From Akanthomyces muscarius (taxonomy: Eukaryota; Ascomycota; Sordariomycetes; Hypocreales; Cordycipitaceae): DNA of 64,000 nt. The translations under genes and the position numbers were made by a program. Positions 21,629-33,406 of the stretch are shown one piece after another (position 1 is the first letter of the stretch; every line of letters begins with the position of its first letter). Below the pieces are notes generated by a model, which was given only the letters and a program-made list of their open reading frames with translations, searched no databases and had not been told where the DNA came from. The DNA is taken from positions 2,108,001-2,172,000 of the forward strand of contig NC_079246.1 of assembly GCF_028009165.1 (NCBI RefSeq), written 5' to 3'.

Positions 21629-23863
21629 TCAGGTTGCGTAATGTCCCCAGTCACCCCATGTAAAAGGCAGACCAATATCGAGGTTCGCTTCTAGAGCATC
21701 CTCCACAGCATCCAGATTGAAGCTTGGGTCAATGTGGCCAAAGACGTCCTGGCCAGACACAGGATCCACGAGGGAGAAATTAACAGTGTTATCCATGCCA
21801 ATGGCAGAGTCAATAGCCGCATTGATGCCATCTGGGTCATGCAGGGGCAGCTCTGTGATTCCTGCCGTCGGCATGTTCCGAGCACTGCCAATTTGATTTG
21901 ATTCGGCGATCGTAACGGGAGGCGTGTTGTCTTTATTCAGAGTGGTCGCCGCTCGCTCCATTTCCTTGAGAACTCGTTCTCCGAGCCCTGCCACAACACT
22001 AGCGTTCCAAAAATGGTTACTATATCGCCGTAAGAGTTCGCAGTTTCGCTTGAAGGAGCTCATGGCCCTGGCACGGAACATTGGGAGTCTACTATGACGC
22101 ATCTTTCGATATTCCACACTCAGCGCGAGCATTACGGCGTAGGGAACAAATGGCGCGGGGCTGAGACAGTCTCGTGGAACTGCACACGCAATCCTTTCGG
22201 CTGCCAGGGACCGACGAGCGTTGGCCGAAGGTGGGGGAAGGGTAGACGCAGCGGGCGCAGTGCCAGGGCGAGGAAGTCGACAGGACAGAATGATGACGGC
22301 GTGGTAAAATGTTTCAATCGTAGCTGGTGGCAGTGTTAAAATTAGAGAACAAAGAAAAAGTCGGGCAGATATTCATACCAATCAACGAAGAAGAAACTTT
22401 GAGGGCATCCGCATTAACGATCATCGCTTCCAAGACTGGCAGGTCGATGTAGGCCACCTTGTCAACGCCAGACGCTTCTTCACTGGGACCCGGCCGGTAC
22501 AGCTCGACGACTTGGTCTAGCCACTGTATGACAAACAGCAAAAGTCTAAAACACGGCGGTCTCTTGCGAATACACGCGTCCAGGTCTGCGCCGATGTCTC
22601 TTTCGTGAAGCAGACAGGGACGGCCATACATGGCAGCATTGATGCGGTCCAGTGCCCATACTGCACAGAATAAATTGTTCAAGTCATCGCAATTGGGAGC
22701 GTCGTACCGTAGTAGATGAAGGCCCAACGTTTGGATGTGATGGATAGCTCTACCGCCCAGTTGTGCCGGTAAATCGGCTTCCTCGGCGCATGTCGGCTGA
22801 ACGTAGAATGAGAGCATGGCCAGGGCTTGAATATGCGCCACTCTGTCAGTAATTAGACTCGTCTCCAGGATAGCTCGAACTGACGAGGACAGCGCCTGCG
22901 AGTAGTCCTGCGGTGATAGTAAAACGCCGCCCTTGTTCTGCAGTCGCAGGTATTGTGTCATGTCTGGGTCGCTTCCAGCCGCCAGACATACAAGCTGGCG
23001 CTGAATGACATTTGTAGGGCTATTAGGGGGCTCGTTGAGCGACGATAAAGAGAGAACTGGGAAGATGGGATGGATCTTTTGAATAAAGGTTGCTTTGAGC
23101 TTTGCATAATCCTCCTCGGTAGGCAAGCAGGACAGACAATGCTCTTTGACGAATGGAAGCAAGAATCTGTCCATGATCGGGGGTGGCCGGGAGGTGATGA
23201 ATTGCGACGACTGCCCATTGCCAGCAGGAAGCCATATTCCAACGTCGCCCTTCTGAGAGGACTCACGCGCGGAAACGGAGGCTGTGGCCTCTATAAACAT
23301 GCCCTCGGGGTTCAAGTCGCCGACAAAGCGGGAGGATCGCGTCTTAAACGATCCATCTTGCGGTTGGCGCTGAAAATTGCCATTCATGCGATGGATCGGC
23401 GGGAGGTAAGGCTGTTCTTGCTGCTGGCGGCCAGGGATGCCATTCAAAGGTGGTGGCAATGAGGCACGACTCACGGGCGTGACGCTGCGGCCTTGGTTGA
23501 CGGGTCTAATTAAATCAGCACCATTTCCACACAGTTTCCAGACATGACCTCTGATGGGAAATCGAACTTACGATGCGTGCGACGGGGAGGAATCCGGACC
23601 ACGGCTCTCCTCTGGCGACGGCTCATCCACCGCATCATCCGCATGGATACATCGCCGCTGTTCGCAAAAGTGTCAGCCAAACTGCAGGTTTGTCTGCTGG
23701 GAAAGGGCGAATTTCATCGTGGGACACAAAGGTATGAACAAACCTTTTTGCGGCGGCAAGACTCGCATGCGTGCTGCACCTGTTTGCGCTTCACTGGCAG
23801 GCCGCCTCGAGATGGATCAGAGGCGATGAACTTTACTTTTTTGTTGCTGGCGGGCGTCGACAT
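21629..23863 (-). CDS. fungal-specific transcription factor with incomplete zinc cluster
   Basis: Four exons, 23744-23863, 23572-23657, 22379-23505 and 21629-22323, give 675 residues in frame. Exon 1 ends in QHACESCRRKK and exon 2 begins RRC, forming C33-x2-C36-x6-C43, the first half of a Zn(II)2Cys6 cluster with its basic loop. No second half follows: residues 44-68 are acidic and Ser-rich without cysteine. A conserved-looking linker RFVGDLNPEGMF precedes the fungal-specific transcription factor domain, seen in KIHPIFPVLS and in INAAMYGRPCLLHERDI. The C-terminal part is acidic and may activate transcription. Exon 3 and exon 4 are joined at LIG|(A)TIETFYHA. The target pathway is unknown. A different exon between 23657 and 23744 could supply more cysteines, but I found none that keeps frame. 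Confidence 0.85.
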
Positions 23864-24378
23864 GGTTGCTAACGGGCAGCTAGCCGGTCAATGTGCACGA
23901 TTCTGGTATCGCGCGCCGAGACCATTCTCATTCACGCATGCCTAAATTGTGTATGAGCTGGCGTGTGCAGCATGGAGCGCGGCCTGGCTGCTCTGTATTG
24001 GCCCGTTTCTTGATGATTTTTTGCGTTTGCGACAAAGAGTCATGGGCCACCATCACGATGGGGCTGTAGATATAGCACTACCAAAGGTGCTGGCGAACAG
24101 CGCCATTCCAGCCACAGAGGCTCCCTGATTCTGCTGGCTGGCGCTGTTTTTAGCAGTATTTTAGCGCCATTTGGGGCTGAAGACTGCAGATTATTCAGCA
24201 CGTTTTTTTAGCAGGCTACCCCACTGACGAGGGCCACCAGCGCCAGCTCCCTTCCCTGACAGCAAACGGCTCTGGCAAAGCAAGCAAGATATCACGACAA
24301 AAAGCCAGTCATCACAGGTATTACATTGGACTCGTCTATTTTCTAGTCACAGATTCCTTCTCCAACTCCCGCACTGGC
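23864..24378. other. promoter of transcription factor gene and 3' side of amidase gene
   Basis: No coding region recognised. The left part is upstream of the minus-strand transcription factor; the right part lies 3' of the amidase gene. Confidence 0.55.
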
Positions 24379-26040
24379 TTACTTGCCCACCACGTCCTTG
24401 AGCTCCGTCTTGGGAACAACAACCGGGTGAACCTTGGTGCGCACCTGCGTCTGCTGCTCCAGAGCATAGGCCATGCCAATCAGCACCTCCTCGCTAAAGC
24501 GAGCGCCAGCAAATCCAACACCAAAGGGCTGGTTCGGCGCCGTCGCGTTCAGGTTTCCGAAGCCGTTGCGGGTCACGGGCGTGCCGTCGGGCATGCGGCC
24601 AAGTGGCAGCGTGACGGCCGGGTTGCCGAGCGGCGCGGCCATGCCGGAGATGTAGTCCGAAGGCGCGAAGATTGCATCCAGCGAGTGGTTCTTCAGAGCG
24701 CCCGTCAGGCCCTGCTGGCCGCCGTAGTACAGCTGCTTCTGGTATGCCTGCTGGAACTGGGGCGAGTCGTTGCCATATCCGCGCTCCAGCGCTGAGTCCC
24801 AGATGCCCGTGTCTCGGTGTGGCCAGTCCTCCCGAGGATCCTTTTGCGTGAATGCTTGTAGATCAGCAAGCGACTTGATGTTGTTTGGGTTCTTCACCAG
24901 CTTGTCCAAGTACAGTTTTGGCAGATCCGTGAGAAAATCAGCCTTCAGGACGATATCGTTGGCGTCTCCATACTGCCCGAGTCCAGGGAGCGCAACATTA
25001 TCGATAATAATCGCGCCGCTGGACTGCAAGACCTTGAGCGCCTGGCGGAAAGCTTTTGCGACAGGTGCAGAGAGCCCTGAATCGCCGCCAGTCAGCCCCG
25101 GCGGTACACCGATGCGCTTGCCCTTTAGCCCAGACGCTTTGCAAGCCGCCACGTAGTCGGGGACCTTGTCGCCAAAGGGAATGGCCGAGGTGTAGTTGTC
25201 GTGGCTGTCCTTGCCAGCGATGGCGCTGAGCAGATGCGCGGCATCCTTGACCGTTCTCGCCATGGGCCCAACGGTGTCCTGGTGCTCGGAAATCGGCACA
25301 ACGAGATAGCGCGAGGTGAGGCCTACGGTAGGCTTGATACCGACAATGTTGTTTTCTTGAGACGGCGAGATGATGGAGCCATCAGTCTCGGTGCCGAGGC
25401 ACGCCCACGCCAGACCAATGGACGATGAGACGCCGCTTCCAGAAGATGAGCCCGAGGGGTCCTGGCCGGGAAAGTAGGCGCCAATGGTTTGTCCACCGAC
25501 TGCCGTCCAGCCGGAGCTGCCGTTGTCGCTGCGATAGTTGGCCCACTGCGACAAATTGGCCTTGCCGAGGATGATGGCGCCAGCCTTGCGCAGCTTGGCC
25601 GTGACGGTGCTGTCCTCGGGAACCTTGGCGCCGACCAGCGCAAAGGAACCAGCCGTATTGTCCATCTTGTCGTCGGTGGCAATGTTGTCCTTGATGAGGA
25701 TGGGAATGCCGTGCAGAGGGCCGACCTTGCCCTGGGAGCGCTCCTTGTCCAGCTTGGCAGCAATGGACAGGGCATCGGGGTTGATGACATTGACAGCGTG
25801 CAGCTGCACGCTGACCTCGTTGATTCGGGCAATGTAGGCCTTGGTCAGGTCGACGCTGGAGAATTGGCCCCCATCAAGCCCCTGGCGCAGTTCATCGAGC
25901 GTGGCGTCGAGGAGCTGTGGGAATTGGCCACTGGCAGCGTTAGCTGCACATGCAGCAATCTGTAGAGCCAGGCAGCAGGCGCCGACCAGGCGTCCACCGG
26001 ACAAGAATTGGACCATCATTTGTTGACGAATCGGATTCAT
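24379..26040 (-). CDS. secreted amidase-signature family hydrolase
   Basis: Single exon of 553 residues, the usual length for fungal amidase-signature enzymes. A hydrophobic segment at about residues 17-38 looks like a signal peptide. The Ser-Ser-Lys triad can be placed: K117 in PILIKDN, the cis-serine in the Ser/Gly-rich loop at 196-204, and nucleophile S222 in TETDGSIISPS. Family enzymes hydrolyse amide bonds of small molecules or peptide amides; fungal secreted members are uncharacterised for substrate. The closest pattern is the group annotated as glutamyl-tRNA amidotransferase subunit A-like or peptide amidase; a role in tRNA charging is excluded by the signal peptide. A GATA-containing element near 26091-26100 would fit nitrogen control but is a single site. 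Confidence 0.92.
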   Translation of the reverse strand: MNPIRQQMMVQFLSGGRLVGACCLALQIAACAANAASGQFPQLLDATLDELRQGLDGGQFSSVDLTKAYIARINEVSVQLHAVNVINPDALSIAAKLDKERSQGKVGPLHGIPILIKDNIATDDKMDNTAGSFALVGAKVPEDSTVTAKLRKAGAIILGKANLSQWANYRSDNGSSGWTAVGGQTIGAYFPGQDPSGSSSGSGVSSSIGLAWACLGTETDGSIISPSQENNIVGIKPTVGLTSRYLVVPISEHQDTVGPMARTVKDAAHLLSAIAGKDSHDNYTSAIPFGDKVPDYVAACKASGLKGKRIGVPPGLTGGDSGLSAPVAKAFRQALKVLQSSGAIIIDNVALPGLGQYGDANDIVLKADFLTDLPKLYLDKLVKNPNNIKSLADLQAFTQKDPREDWPHRDTGIWDSALERGYGNDSPQFQQAYQKQLYYGGQQGLTGALKNHSLDAIFAPSDYISGMAAPLGNPAVTLPLGRMPDGTPVTRNGFGNLNATAPNQPFGVGFAGARFSEEVLIGMAYALEQQTQVRTKVHPVVVPKTELKDVVGK

Positions 26041-27038
26041 CTGCAGAAAAAAAAAAGAGAAGCATGATGATCACACGGACTGGGCTTCCGTCCTTTTATC
26101 TGTAGACTAGGTGGCTAGGTAGACTGCGAGGAACTTCTGTGGACTGGCACTAGAGTAGCTCGCTGCAAGTGGCAGGAGGTTAACAACGCGGCAAGCTCCC
26201 GATGGAGCTGTGTATGCTGACAATCTCTACTTTAATTCATGCAAAAGCCTTAGCGCAACGGTGTGTCTCCAGTCCAGTTACCGGGTTATTCGGTGCATGA
26301 TGCGGGGCGTGTTCATTTTCCTTGCAATTTGTTACCTAACATTTGGAAGCAAATCAAAGTAGAGCGAAAGAGCCGCACACAAGTACAATGGTGCCTTCTC
26401 CACCACCAAGAAAGTAGTATCAATGACTCCAGTATTGATTGACTCGGGCCAAGGTGGCTCCTCCGGTGGCGATGCAGACTTGCTGCGCCTTGCCGCTGGG
26501 ACTTCCAGATTGTTTACTAATTACTAATTAGCTACTGCCCTTTCCATGGCAGCAATGCGAACTAGTCAGCGTCCAGCTATAACATTAACTTAAGAGCGTT
26601 GTTGTGGGGGGGCTCGGCAGTTCAATTAGCCTTGCGACTATGAGCTCGGTTGGCTGAGATTGTCCGAGCCGGTGACGAAGAGTTGATAGAGATGCAAGGG
26701 CGCAGATTTACGGTAGAACGGCCCGTTGTCCGACAGCCATGGTCTAATAAAGCCTGCTGCATCGCAACCGCGGGAATTCTTAGCACAGACACTAGGGTAG
26801 CTTGCGCGAACAACTGCGCGCGCAAAGGTTGTTCAAATTGAGGGAAAACAATGTATATATAAGAGCAAGAAAAAGAACTCGATCGGTATTTCAGTGGCCA
26901 GCTACAGCTGGCTAAATCATGTTTCTTTTTGGATAGGCACCTGGAACGTACACGCAAAGCATCGACAGACGATTGCAGCTAAGCCTCCCCAGCTCAACCT
27001 GAGCTAAAACGTACCGTTTTGCACCCTTCTGGCACCAT
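26041..27038. other. 1 kb gene-free region upstream of amidase gene
   Basis: Holds the amidase promoter; GATAAAAGGA at 26091-26100 on the minus strand lies about 55 nt before the start and combines a GATA core with a TATA-like run. Small frames such as 26622-26957 (-) show no domain. A TATATATAAG run near 26853 has no gene behind it. Confidence 0.5.
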
Positions 27039-29477
27039 CTACCGCAGAAGCACAGCGAGCATTGAGATACCAACGCACCAAATGGCAAATGACTGTTGAC
27101 GAGCGCTGGCTGCGCCGGTGACGGGAGCGGTAGGGTGGGCGCTGCTCGACGCAGCGACGCCGGACGCTCCAGGGGTTTTGGCAGGAGAGGTGCCGTTCCC
27201 ACCAGCAATGGGGCCGGTGAAGGTGCGCGTACACGGGCAGTCGGTGACGGTCAACGTGGTAGCCTAATCATCCATCAGTGCATGTCGGCGAGTATGATGT
27301 CATTTTATTAATTTTAGAAAACATACCTTGGAAACAGTGTATGTGTGCGTGCCCTCGGTAATGGTGGTCGGGCCAGGGCAGTATGTCGTGTACGAGTCAA
27401 CTGTCTCCGTGACCACGGTGAAACCGGCGGTCTGCGTAGATGCGGACGACGCGGACGATGCAGAAGAAGAAGAAGTCAAAGAGTGGCTTGCAGGCTTGCG
27501 GATCAGCGTCAGGTCGTCGCCCGAAGAGCCGTCGCCGCCCTTGACAAACGACCAGGTCAAGACGGTCTCGTTGACAACGGTCAGCTTGCTGAAGCCGTAG
27601 TGCGTCTGGTCAAAGATGCAGGTAATGTCGAGCGGCTTCTTGGCCTTGGCGAGCTCGGAGTGGCTCTCGATGTTGCCGGCCATGCCGTTGATGATGTGGG
27701 TGATGGACTTGCCCTCATTGGCGTAAAAGGTGTTGTTGTTGACAATGGCGGCCTTGTCGATGGTGCCGTTGCGGCCGAGGGGAAACGTGCGCTCATACCA
27801 GTGAATGTGGCTGGGAAGAAGCGGTTAGCATTGTTGTTCCGGGTAGTGTCATTGAGAGAGAAACGTTACCCAGAGAGATACGCATCAACGCCGTACTTGA
27901 GGAAGAGGTCCTCAAAAGCGTTTCGCATGTTTTCTTGGTAGGCCGACACTTGCGAGCTGTACATGGGGCGATGGCTCATGGCAATGACCCAAGGTGTCTT
28001 GGTTCGGTCAACCTTGGCCAGATCTTCCTGCAGCCACTTGTACTGCTCGTACGACTCCTTCTTGGTGATGTCTCCGTTGACGGCGCCGAAGGGGCCGCTG
28101 TCGGTGATGTAGGTCTCATTCGCCTTGGGGGCCTTTCCGCTGCCCTTGACATCGCGAGCAAACGACGCCTCGGGGCTGTTGGGGTAGTCGGTCTCGCCAT
28201 TGAAGGAGATAAAGTGCGCGAGGCCGTAGTCGAAGGAGTACCAGAAGTTGCTGACGCCGCCGGACTCGCCACCAGGCATGCGGAAGCGGTGCTGATAAGC
28301 AGTGTAGTTGCTATTGTCACGGTTTAGTATGTGTACCTGAGATTTCACTCGATACAAAGGTCAGACAGAAACGTACCGTTGGGAGGGAGGGCAGCTGTAG
28401 TAAGTGAGCTTATCAGACTTGGGCGAGGTACTGTTTGGCTTGTTGTGGTTGAGATAGGCCGCGAGGATTTGACCGGGGCCGTCAAACTCGGCACAGGCAG
28501 CTTCATGATTTCCAGGAAGCACCATGTATGGCACCTTGGCGGTGATGGGGGTCATCCACTGCTGCCAAAGATCCCAGTTGGACTCGTACAGAGCCGACAT
28601 GTCACCGCCGTTGGGCGTACCCTGCGTAGGGATCTCGCCCTCGGGGAGAGGCTTCTCGTAGTCGGGCGTGATACCGCCAGGCAGCTGGCTGCTGGATCCG
28701 TTGTAGCAGACAGGCCAGCTGCTCTCGCAGGGGATGATGCCACTGTACCAGTCATCTGCATAGCTGATGTCGCCGCCGTGCCAGGCAAAGGCCAACCCCT
28801 CCTCGATGGCTTTACCGAGCTGCTTGTAAGTGCCGCCGGCGTTGGTGTAGCCCATGTCGTTGAGGACGCCGACGGTGAAGCTCTTCTTGCTTCCGGCGGG
28901 GCGGGCGGTCGTGAAGGTCAGGATATCGGAGGCAGTCGTGCCATTGGAGGCGGCGATCTTGTAGTAGTAGGTGGTGTCGGGCTTCAGATCCGTGATCTGG
29001 ACATCGTGGTAGTGCTGGCTGCACTGAGTGACGGCGACCTCGGTGCATGGCGGCGTGCGGTCATATCTGACGGCAGTGTTAGCTAAGACAGGCCTGTACA
29101 GTCAAGTCGGACGCGACGTACGAGTGACTTGCGCCGTGGACGGTCTGGTCCAGAGAGTCGCGGCTGGTGCCCCAGCTTACAGTGGGCGCATCGCCCAGAC
29201 CGAAAGGCGTCTGGTAATGAATGTTGACACCAGCGCTACCAGCATACGAGATGGAGATGACATTGACGTTGTTGGTTGGGTTTGAGGAAGCGGGCTTAAC
29301 GGCAGGAGGCTCAACGAGGCGCACATAGCCTTTGCTGTTGCCCTTGACGGTTGGGTTGACCCAGTCGCCAATGGGAGTCTCCGGTCCCTTGTACGGGTAG
29401 CTCTCATCAACGGTTGGCTTCGCCGTAGCTAGGGTGGCAGAGAGCAGGCCAACAACTGCAGTGGCAGCGATCTTCAT
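27039..29477 (-). CDS. purple acid phosphatase-type metallophosphatase with GPI-like tail
   Basis: Five exons, 29122-29477, 28377-29066, 27870-28310, 27327-27810 and 27039-27263, give 731 residues. Splices restore HGASHS|YDRTPPC, PPSQ(R)|NYTAYQ, DAYLSG|HIHWYE and YTVSK|ATTLTV. A signal peptide (MKIAATAVVGLLSATLATA) precedes an N-terminal fibronectin-like domain, then the metallophosphatase core with its metal-ligand motifs HGGDISYADDW, LPGNHE, MSHRPMYSS and GHIHWYE. A Ser-rich stretch and a Cys-containing threonine-rich segment follow, ending in a hydrophobic tail (SFAIWCVGISMLAVLLR) typical of a GPI-anchor signal. Such enzymes release phosphate from organic esters outside the cell under phosphate shortage. 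The start was set at the Met beginning the signal peptide; an in-frame Met 11 codons upstream is less likely. Confidence 0.93.
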
Positions 29478-31057
29478 GGCTGTTATTGTGTGAACAAGCG
29501 AAGAAATCAAGTAAAGGTTATCTAGCAGGCTTGAGTCACATTGAGACCCTCCACGGCGTCAGAGAAGCTACAACAGGCGACAATCGCATCTTTTAAGAGG
29601 AACAAGGTACACCCGCCTCGGTCGGCCTTATCCGCGAAGTCGCGTGTGGCGTAAACTAACGGTTCTGAACGGTGATGAATTGGGAAAGGCCACAGCTGGC
29701 AAGAAGCTGTCTGCACAGCATCGGAGAAGATGAAGCTCGTCAAGGTCGCCCGCAGGCCCTATGGCGGCAAGGGAGTCGAGCACATGGCATCCGTCTCCAG
29801 GCTGCCGCAGTGCCGCATTACCCGGGCAGGCGGGAATCCTCCCAGACCGGCTTACGGCCGGGAGTCAGTCAGGGACATGATGCATGGATCGATTGCCAAT
29901 TTGGCTGCCTCTATTCGCTCATGTTGGATGGTGGTGGAGTTGTGCCTGAACACGTGGGTGGAGCGAGCTTCCCTAGCTGGAGTTGTTGAATGCAAGGCTG
30001 CTGTGATAAACGTAACCTGCGTGGTAATACAGCGATCGGGGAGACAGCCCGGCTGCAGACAAAAGTTCTTGCCTTGGTTGTGTGCCAAATAATAGCAACA
30101 ATCAGCCGTTGCCAGCGACGAAATGGACCTCGTCCTATGGGTGATCCTAATGGGCCGTCTCAGGTTGGTTGGCCAGAGCCGATCGTGCCTGGCGCCGCAG
30201 CACGTGTGACGGGACCATTGTTACCATAGTCGTTGTAACAGCTCGATGATGTTATCGTATCACAGAAATTTTATTTTGTAGTTATGATGTTGATGCTAGA
30301 TTGAGGCCATCGAGGCTGGTGGTTTGGGCGCCCATGGCTGTGCTTGTGAAAGAGCGGGTCCGGCAGCATCCTGGCCAATGAGAGACTAGACGTTCCTGAG
30401 CCTGTTATACTGGTGGTGCAGCCGTTTCCCAAAGTCAAATTGAAGAAAATGTAGTCCTAATAACGTAGCACATTTAGAAGCGGCCTAAGGTGAAAAGGAC
30501 ATTGTAATTCGCCATCAAGTGGCCGTGAAAGCCGTGGTTGGCGCAGTATGTGTTACACCTTATTACTCCACCTCAGGCCTCCTAGCTAGCAGAAACCACA
30601 ACAACCATGGTCGCCATGTCGCACAACATCGACGCGTTCAACATTGGCCCCCCCCAGGGTCCAGCGATGCGCACGCGATGTCGCGAATCCTTGCAAGTCG
30701 CCACAACGGCTGGCTGTCAATTCACGGTCGATGCAACGATGCGTGGGGTCGGCCCGGTACAGAGGCCCCGGACGCTATGCCTAGATAGGAAATAGGTAAA
30801 CAAAGGACAACAGCGTGCAGATACTCGTCTCGTGTTAGTGGGCATTGTCTTGCGCGACACGTCTCTGTGTAAGGAAGAGAAAAGCTCCAGCGCAGCATCT
30901 TTGTTTTGTACACTCGATTGCGGAGCTTGTTGCCAAACAAAACAAGGCCAGTTTTCACTATTTGGTTCCCCGTCCGCCTCAATCTTGGCCCTCTGTTCTT
31001 CGCTCTTGCATTCTTTCCGGAGCTGTCCTCGTTGGCCTTCGGAGAGACCTCGTGAGG
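29478..31057. other. 1.6 kb divergent gene-free region
   Basis: Lies between the phosphatase (-) and the coiled-coil protein (+) genes. The short frames seen here overlap each other and carry no known domain. The open frame of the coiled-coil gene extends upstream to 30845, but that part does not look like protein. No RNA gene recognised. Confidence 0.5.
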
Positions 31058-33214
31058 ATGTCGCTAGCAAACATGTCGGACGCAAATATGGAAGATCTTG
31101 ATCTGCCCATTGCCATTCGGCGCTCTCGTCGAAGCACACCAGCTGTTTCGATCAAAGCTGAGGAGACAACCGAGACTATTGTCCCCAAAACTCCCGGCCG
31201 AAGGAAGCGGAGAGTCCGCTTCTCCGACCCTGGTCCTTCATCTGGGTTGACACCCATGATGCGCCGGACAGGAGTGGCTACGCCTCGGCGTCGACACTCG
31301 GGCACTCCTCTGCGCAACTCCAGCCCGGCCCCTTCGTCGACGGGCCAATCCCGAACCGATGCCAACCCTTTCCTGGCGCCGATTCGCCAGACAATTGAAG
31401 GCCGTGTTGAGAGAAAAGCAAGGCGAAGCAAATTCCGCGACATGATCAACAAGATGGAGCTGCAAAAGAAGAAGCTGGTGCAGTTCTCCCGGACCGAGAT
31501 TGACAAGCTCAAGAGCCAGATGAAGTCCAAGGATGCCGAAATCCACGAGCTGCAGAACGCTACCATTATCATTGACACTGAGCGGATCTGGGACCTTGAG
31601 AAGCAGGTGGAGGAGCTGCAGCATGAGCTCGATCAGCGTGCCCCAACAGAGATCAACGAGGGCCGCACATATGACTGGACAATGGCTGCACGAGACCCAT
31701 TCACACAAGACGGGTACTTCGATATGGATCTCGACGGTGACCACTTTGGTGACGCCACCCAGGCTCAGCTTCAAGTCGGCACTCCGTCGAGAGCTCGTTC
31801 ATCATTCCCCACGCCACCAGCGACAAGTCCCGTTCCCATGTCACCCTCTTCGCAATTCTGTCGCGAACCACAGACACCAACTTCACATGCGGCCGTTCAA
31901 GCGTGCTTCCCAGACCCTGAGCGCGAGGGCCTAGAAGAGCAAATATCTTCGCTGCAACTTGAACTCTCCAAACTCACAACTATCTTGGAATCATACAAAA
32001 ACTTCCAGACGCGCCTGAAGGACCGCCTGTCCGTTGCTGTTCCGGAGGCCATGGACACAACGGTCTCGGGCGCAAGCTTGGACAGCATTGAGCAGCAGAT
32101 TCTCCGCATGTTGGAAGACATGACAGATCGTACTGCCGCTCTTGAACAGCTCTCGAATAGCATCGGTGATATTGGCTTCCCAGGAAAAGATGCAGAGCAG
32201 ATGCTCGCGTCCATTGTCTCGGGTTTCCGTGGCGCCAGACTCGAGCTTGAATATCTCACGCCAGGCGAAATCACCTTGCCCCTCACGTCTCATGGGGCAG
32301 AGGTTCTCGACTTGATGCTGACAAACCTGCGCGATCTCGCCAGGCGCGTCAAGGAGGGCGAGGACAGCATCGACGAGTACCACGCAATCGAGCAGTCTCT
32401 TCGCAAGCAGCTCGACGGCCGTGTCACCGCCATGGATCAGCTCAAAACACAGCTGGCCAGGGGCGAGAAGATTATCCGAGCGGCCGACACTCGCATTCAC
32501 GAGCTCGAAGTCGCCAACCAGAGGCTCAAGGGCGCCATCGACACTTACGACCGCGACATGAAGGAGCTTGAGAGGCTCGTGCAGAAGACGGACGAGGAAA
32601 AGACGGCGGTGGCAAAGGACCACGACGCTGAAAAGGAAAAGGATGTCCAGATCATCGAGTCCAAGGACAAGGCCATTGCAGAGCTGGAAGACAAGATCAA
32701 CGAGGCGGTCCGGCAAGCAGAGCAGCTGCTGCAGGACATGTCGGACGAGCAGGACAAGCACACCCGGCACGTCGTCAAGCTCAACCAGTCGCACGGCCGC
32801 GGCCTCGCCCTCCGCGACGCGCGCGTCATGGAGCTCCGCACCGAGATTGACCGCGTCAACGAGTCCCTGCGCGAATCGCACGACACCATCCGCGCCCTGC
32901 GCGTCGAGAACGGCGGGCTCAAGTCCGAGATGCGCGCGCAGCAGACAAAGGCCAAGGCGGCCATGGACTCGATGCAGGAGGAGCTTCAGCGCGTCCTGCA
33001 GATGAGCCAGGACTTTCTGCACACGCCCAAGAGGAAGCGCCCCGCGAATGGCGATGGCAACGGCGAGGGCTGCTCCGGCGACGGGCCGGTCGTCCGCCCG
33101 GGCAGGCTGCTGAGCGGAGAGCTGGCGCGCCGCGCCTCGAGCACCAAGGGCCGCAGCAGACGCCCGGACAGCGGTGTCGGGCTGCTGGAGGAGGAGGAGT
33201 GCGACATGTTTTGA
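31058..33214 (+). CDS. coiled-coil protein with PP1-docking-like motif
   Basis: Single exon of 718 residues; the start was placed at the first Met of a cluster (31058, 31073, 31088), because upstream codons look untranslated. I do not recognise a named family. Residues 1-115 are basic and rich in Ser/Thr-Pro sites, including KTPGRRKRRVRFS: RVRF at residues 52-55 matches the RVxF docking motif for protein phosphatase 1. A first coiled coil runs at about 120-190, a second at about 290-330, and a long heptad-rich segment from about 460 to 650. The C-terminus has a basic nuclear-signal-like KRKRP and a short acidic end (EEEECDMF). This layout recalls spindle-pole or kinetochore scaffolds such as fission yeast Cut12, but sequence homology is not shown. 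Confidence 0.85.
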   Translation: MSLANMSDANMEDLDLPIAIRRSRRSTPAVSIKAEETTETIVPKTPGRRKRRVRFSDPGPSSGLTPMMRRTGVATPRRRHSGTPLRNSSPAPSSTGQSRTDANPFLAPIRQTIEGRVERKARRSKFRDMINKMELQKKKLVQFSRTEIDKLKSQMKSKDAEIHELQNATIIIDTERIWDLEKQVEELQHELDQRAPTEINEGRTYDWTMAARDPFTQDGYFDMDLDGDHFGDATQAQLQVGTPSRARSSFPTPPATSPVPMSPSSQFCREPQTPTSHAAVQACFPDPEREGLEEQISSLQLELSKLTTILESYKNFQTRLKDRLSVAVPEAMDTTVSGASLDSIEQQILRMLEDMTDRTAALEQLSNSIGDIGFPGKDAEQMLASIVSGFRGARLELEYLTPGEITLPLTSHGAEVLDLMLTNLRDLARRVKEGEDSIDEYHAIEQSLRKQLDGRVTAMDQLKTQLARGEKIIRAADTRIHELEVANQRLKGAIDTYDRDMKELERLVQKTDEEKTAVAKDHDAEKEKDVQIIESKDKAIAELEDKINEAVRQAEQLLQDMSDEQDKHTRHVVKLNQSHGRGLALRDARVMELRTEIDRVNESLRESHDTIRALRVENGGLKSEMRAQQTKAKAAMDSMQEELQRVLQMSQDFLHTPKRKRPANGDGNGEGCSGDGPVVRPGRLLSGELARRASSTKGRSRRPDSGVGLLEEEECDMF

Positions 33215-33406
33215 GAGAAAGCACCACATTCTGAAATGGCGTCAATGGCGAAACTGAAATCACCGGTTAGAGAAACTGCATGGCCTGTATTTTATATCCC
33301 AAAGCTTCATGCTTTTTACATCTCTCTTTTTATTTACATTTTCCTTTGTCGCACAATATACAATGAGCAATCAAATCCACTTCCAGCAAGCCTACGCTGT
33401 GCGCTG

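Noticed and set aside
31991..33229. 412-codon minus-strand open frame
   Set aside because: Antisense shadow of the coiled-coil gene; Leu/Val/Ala-rich product without domains.
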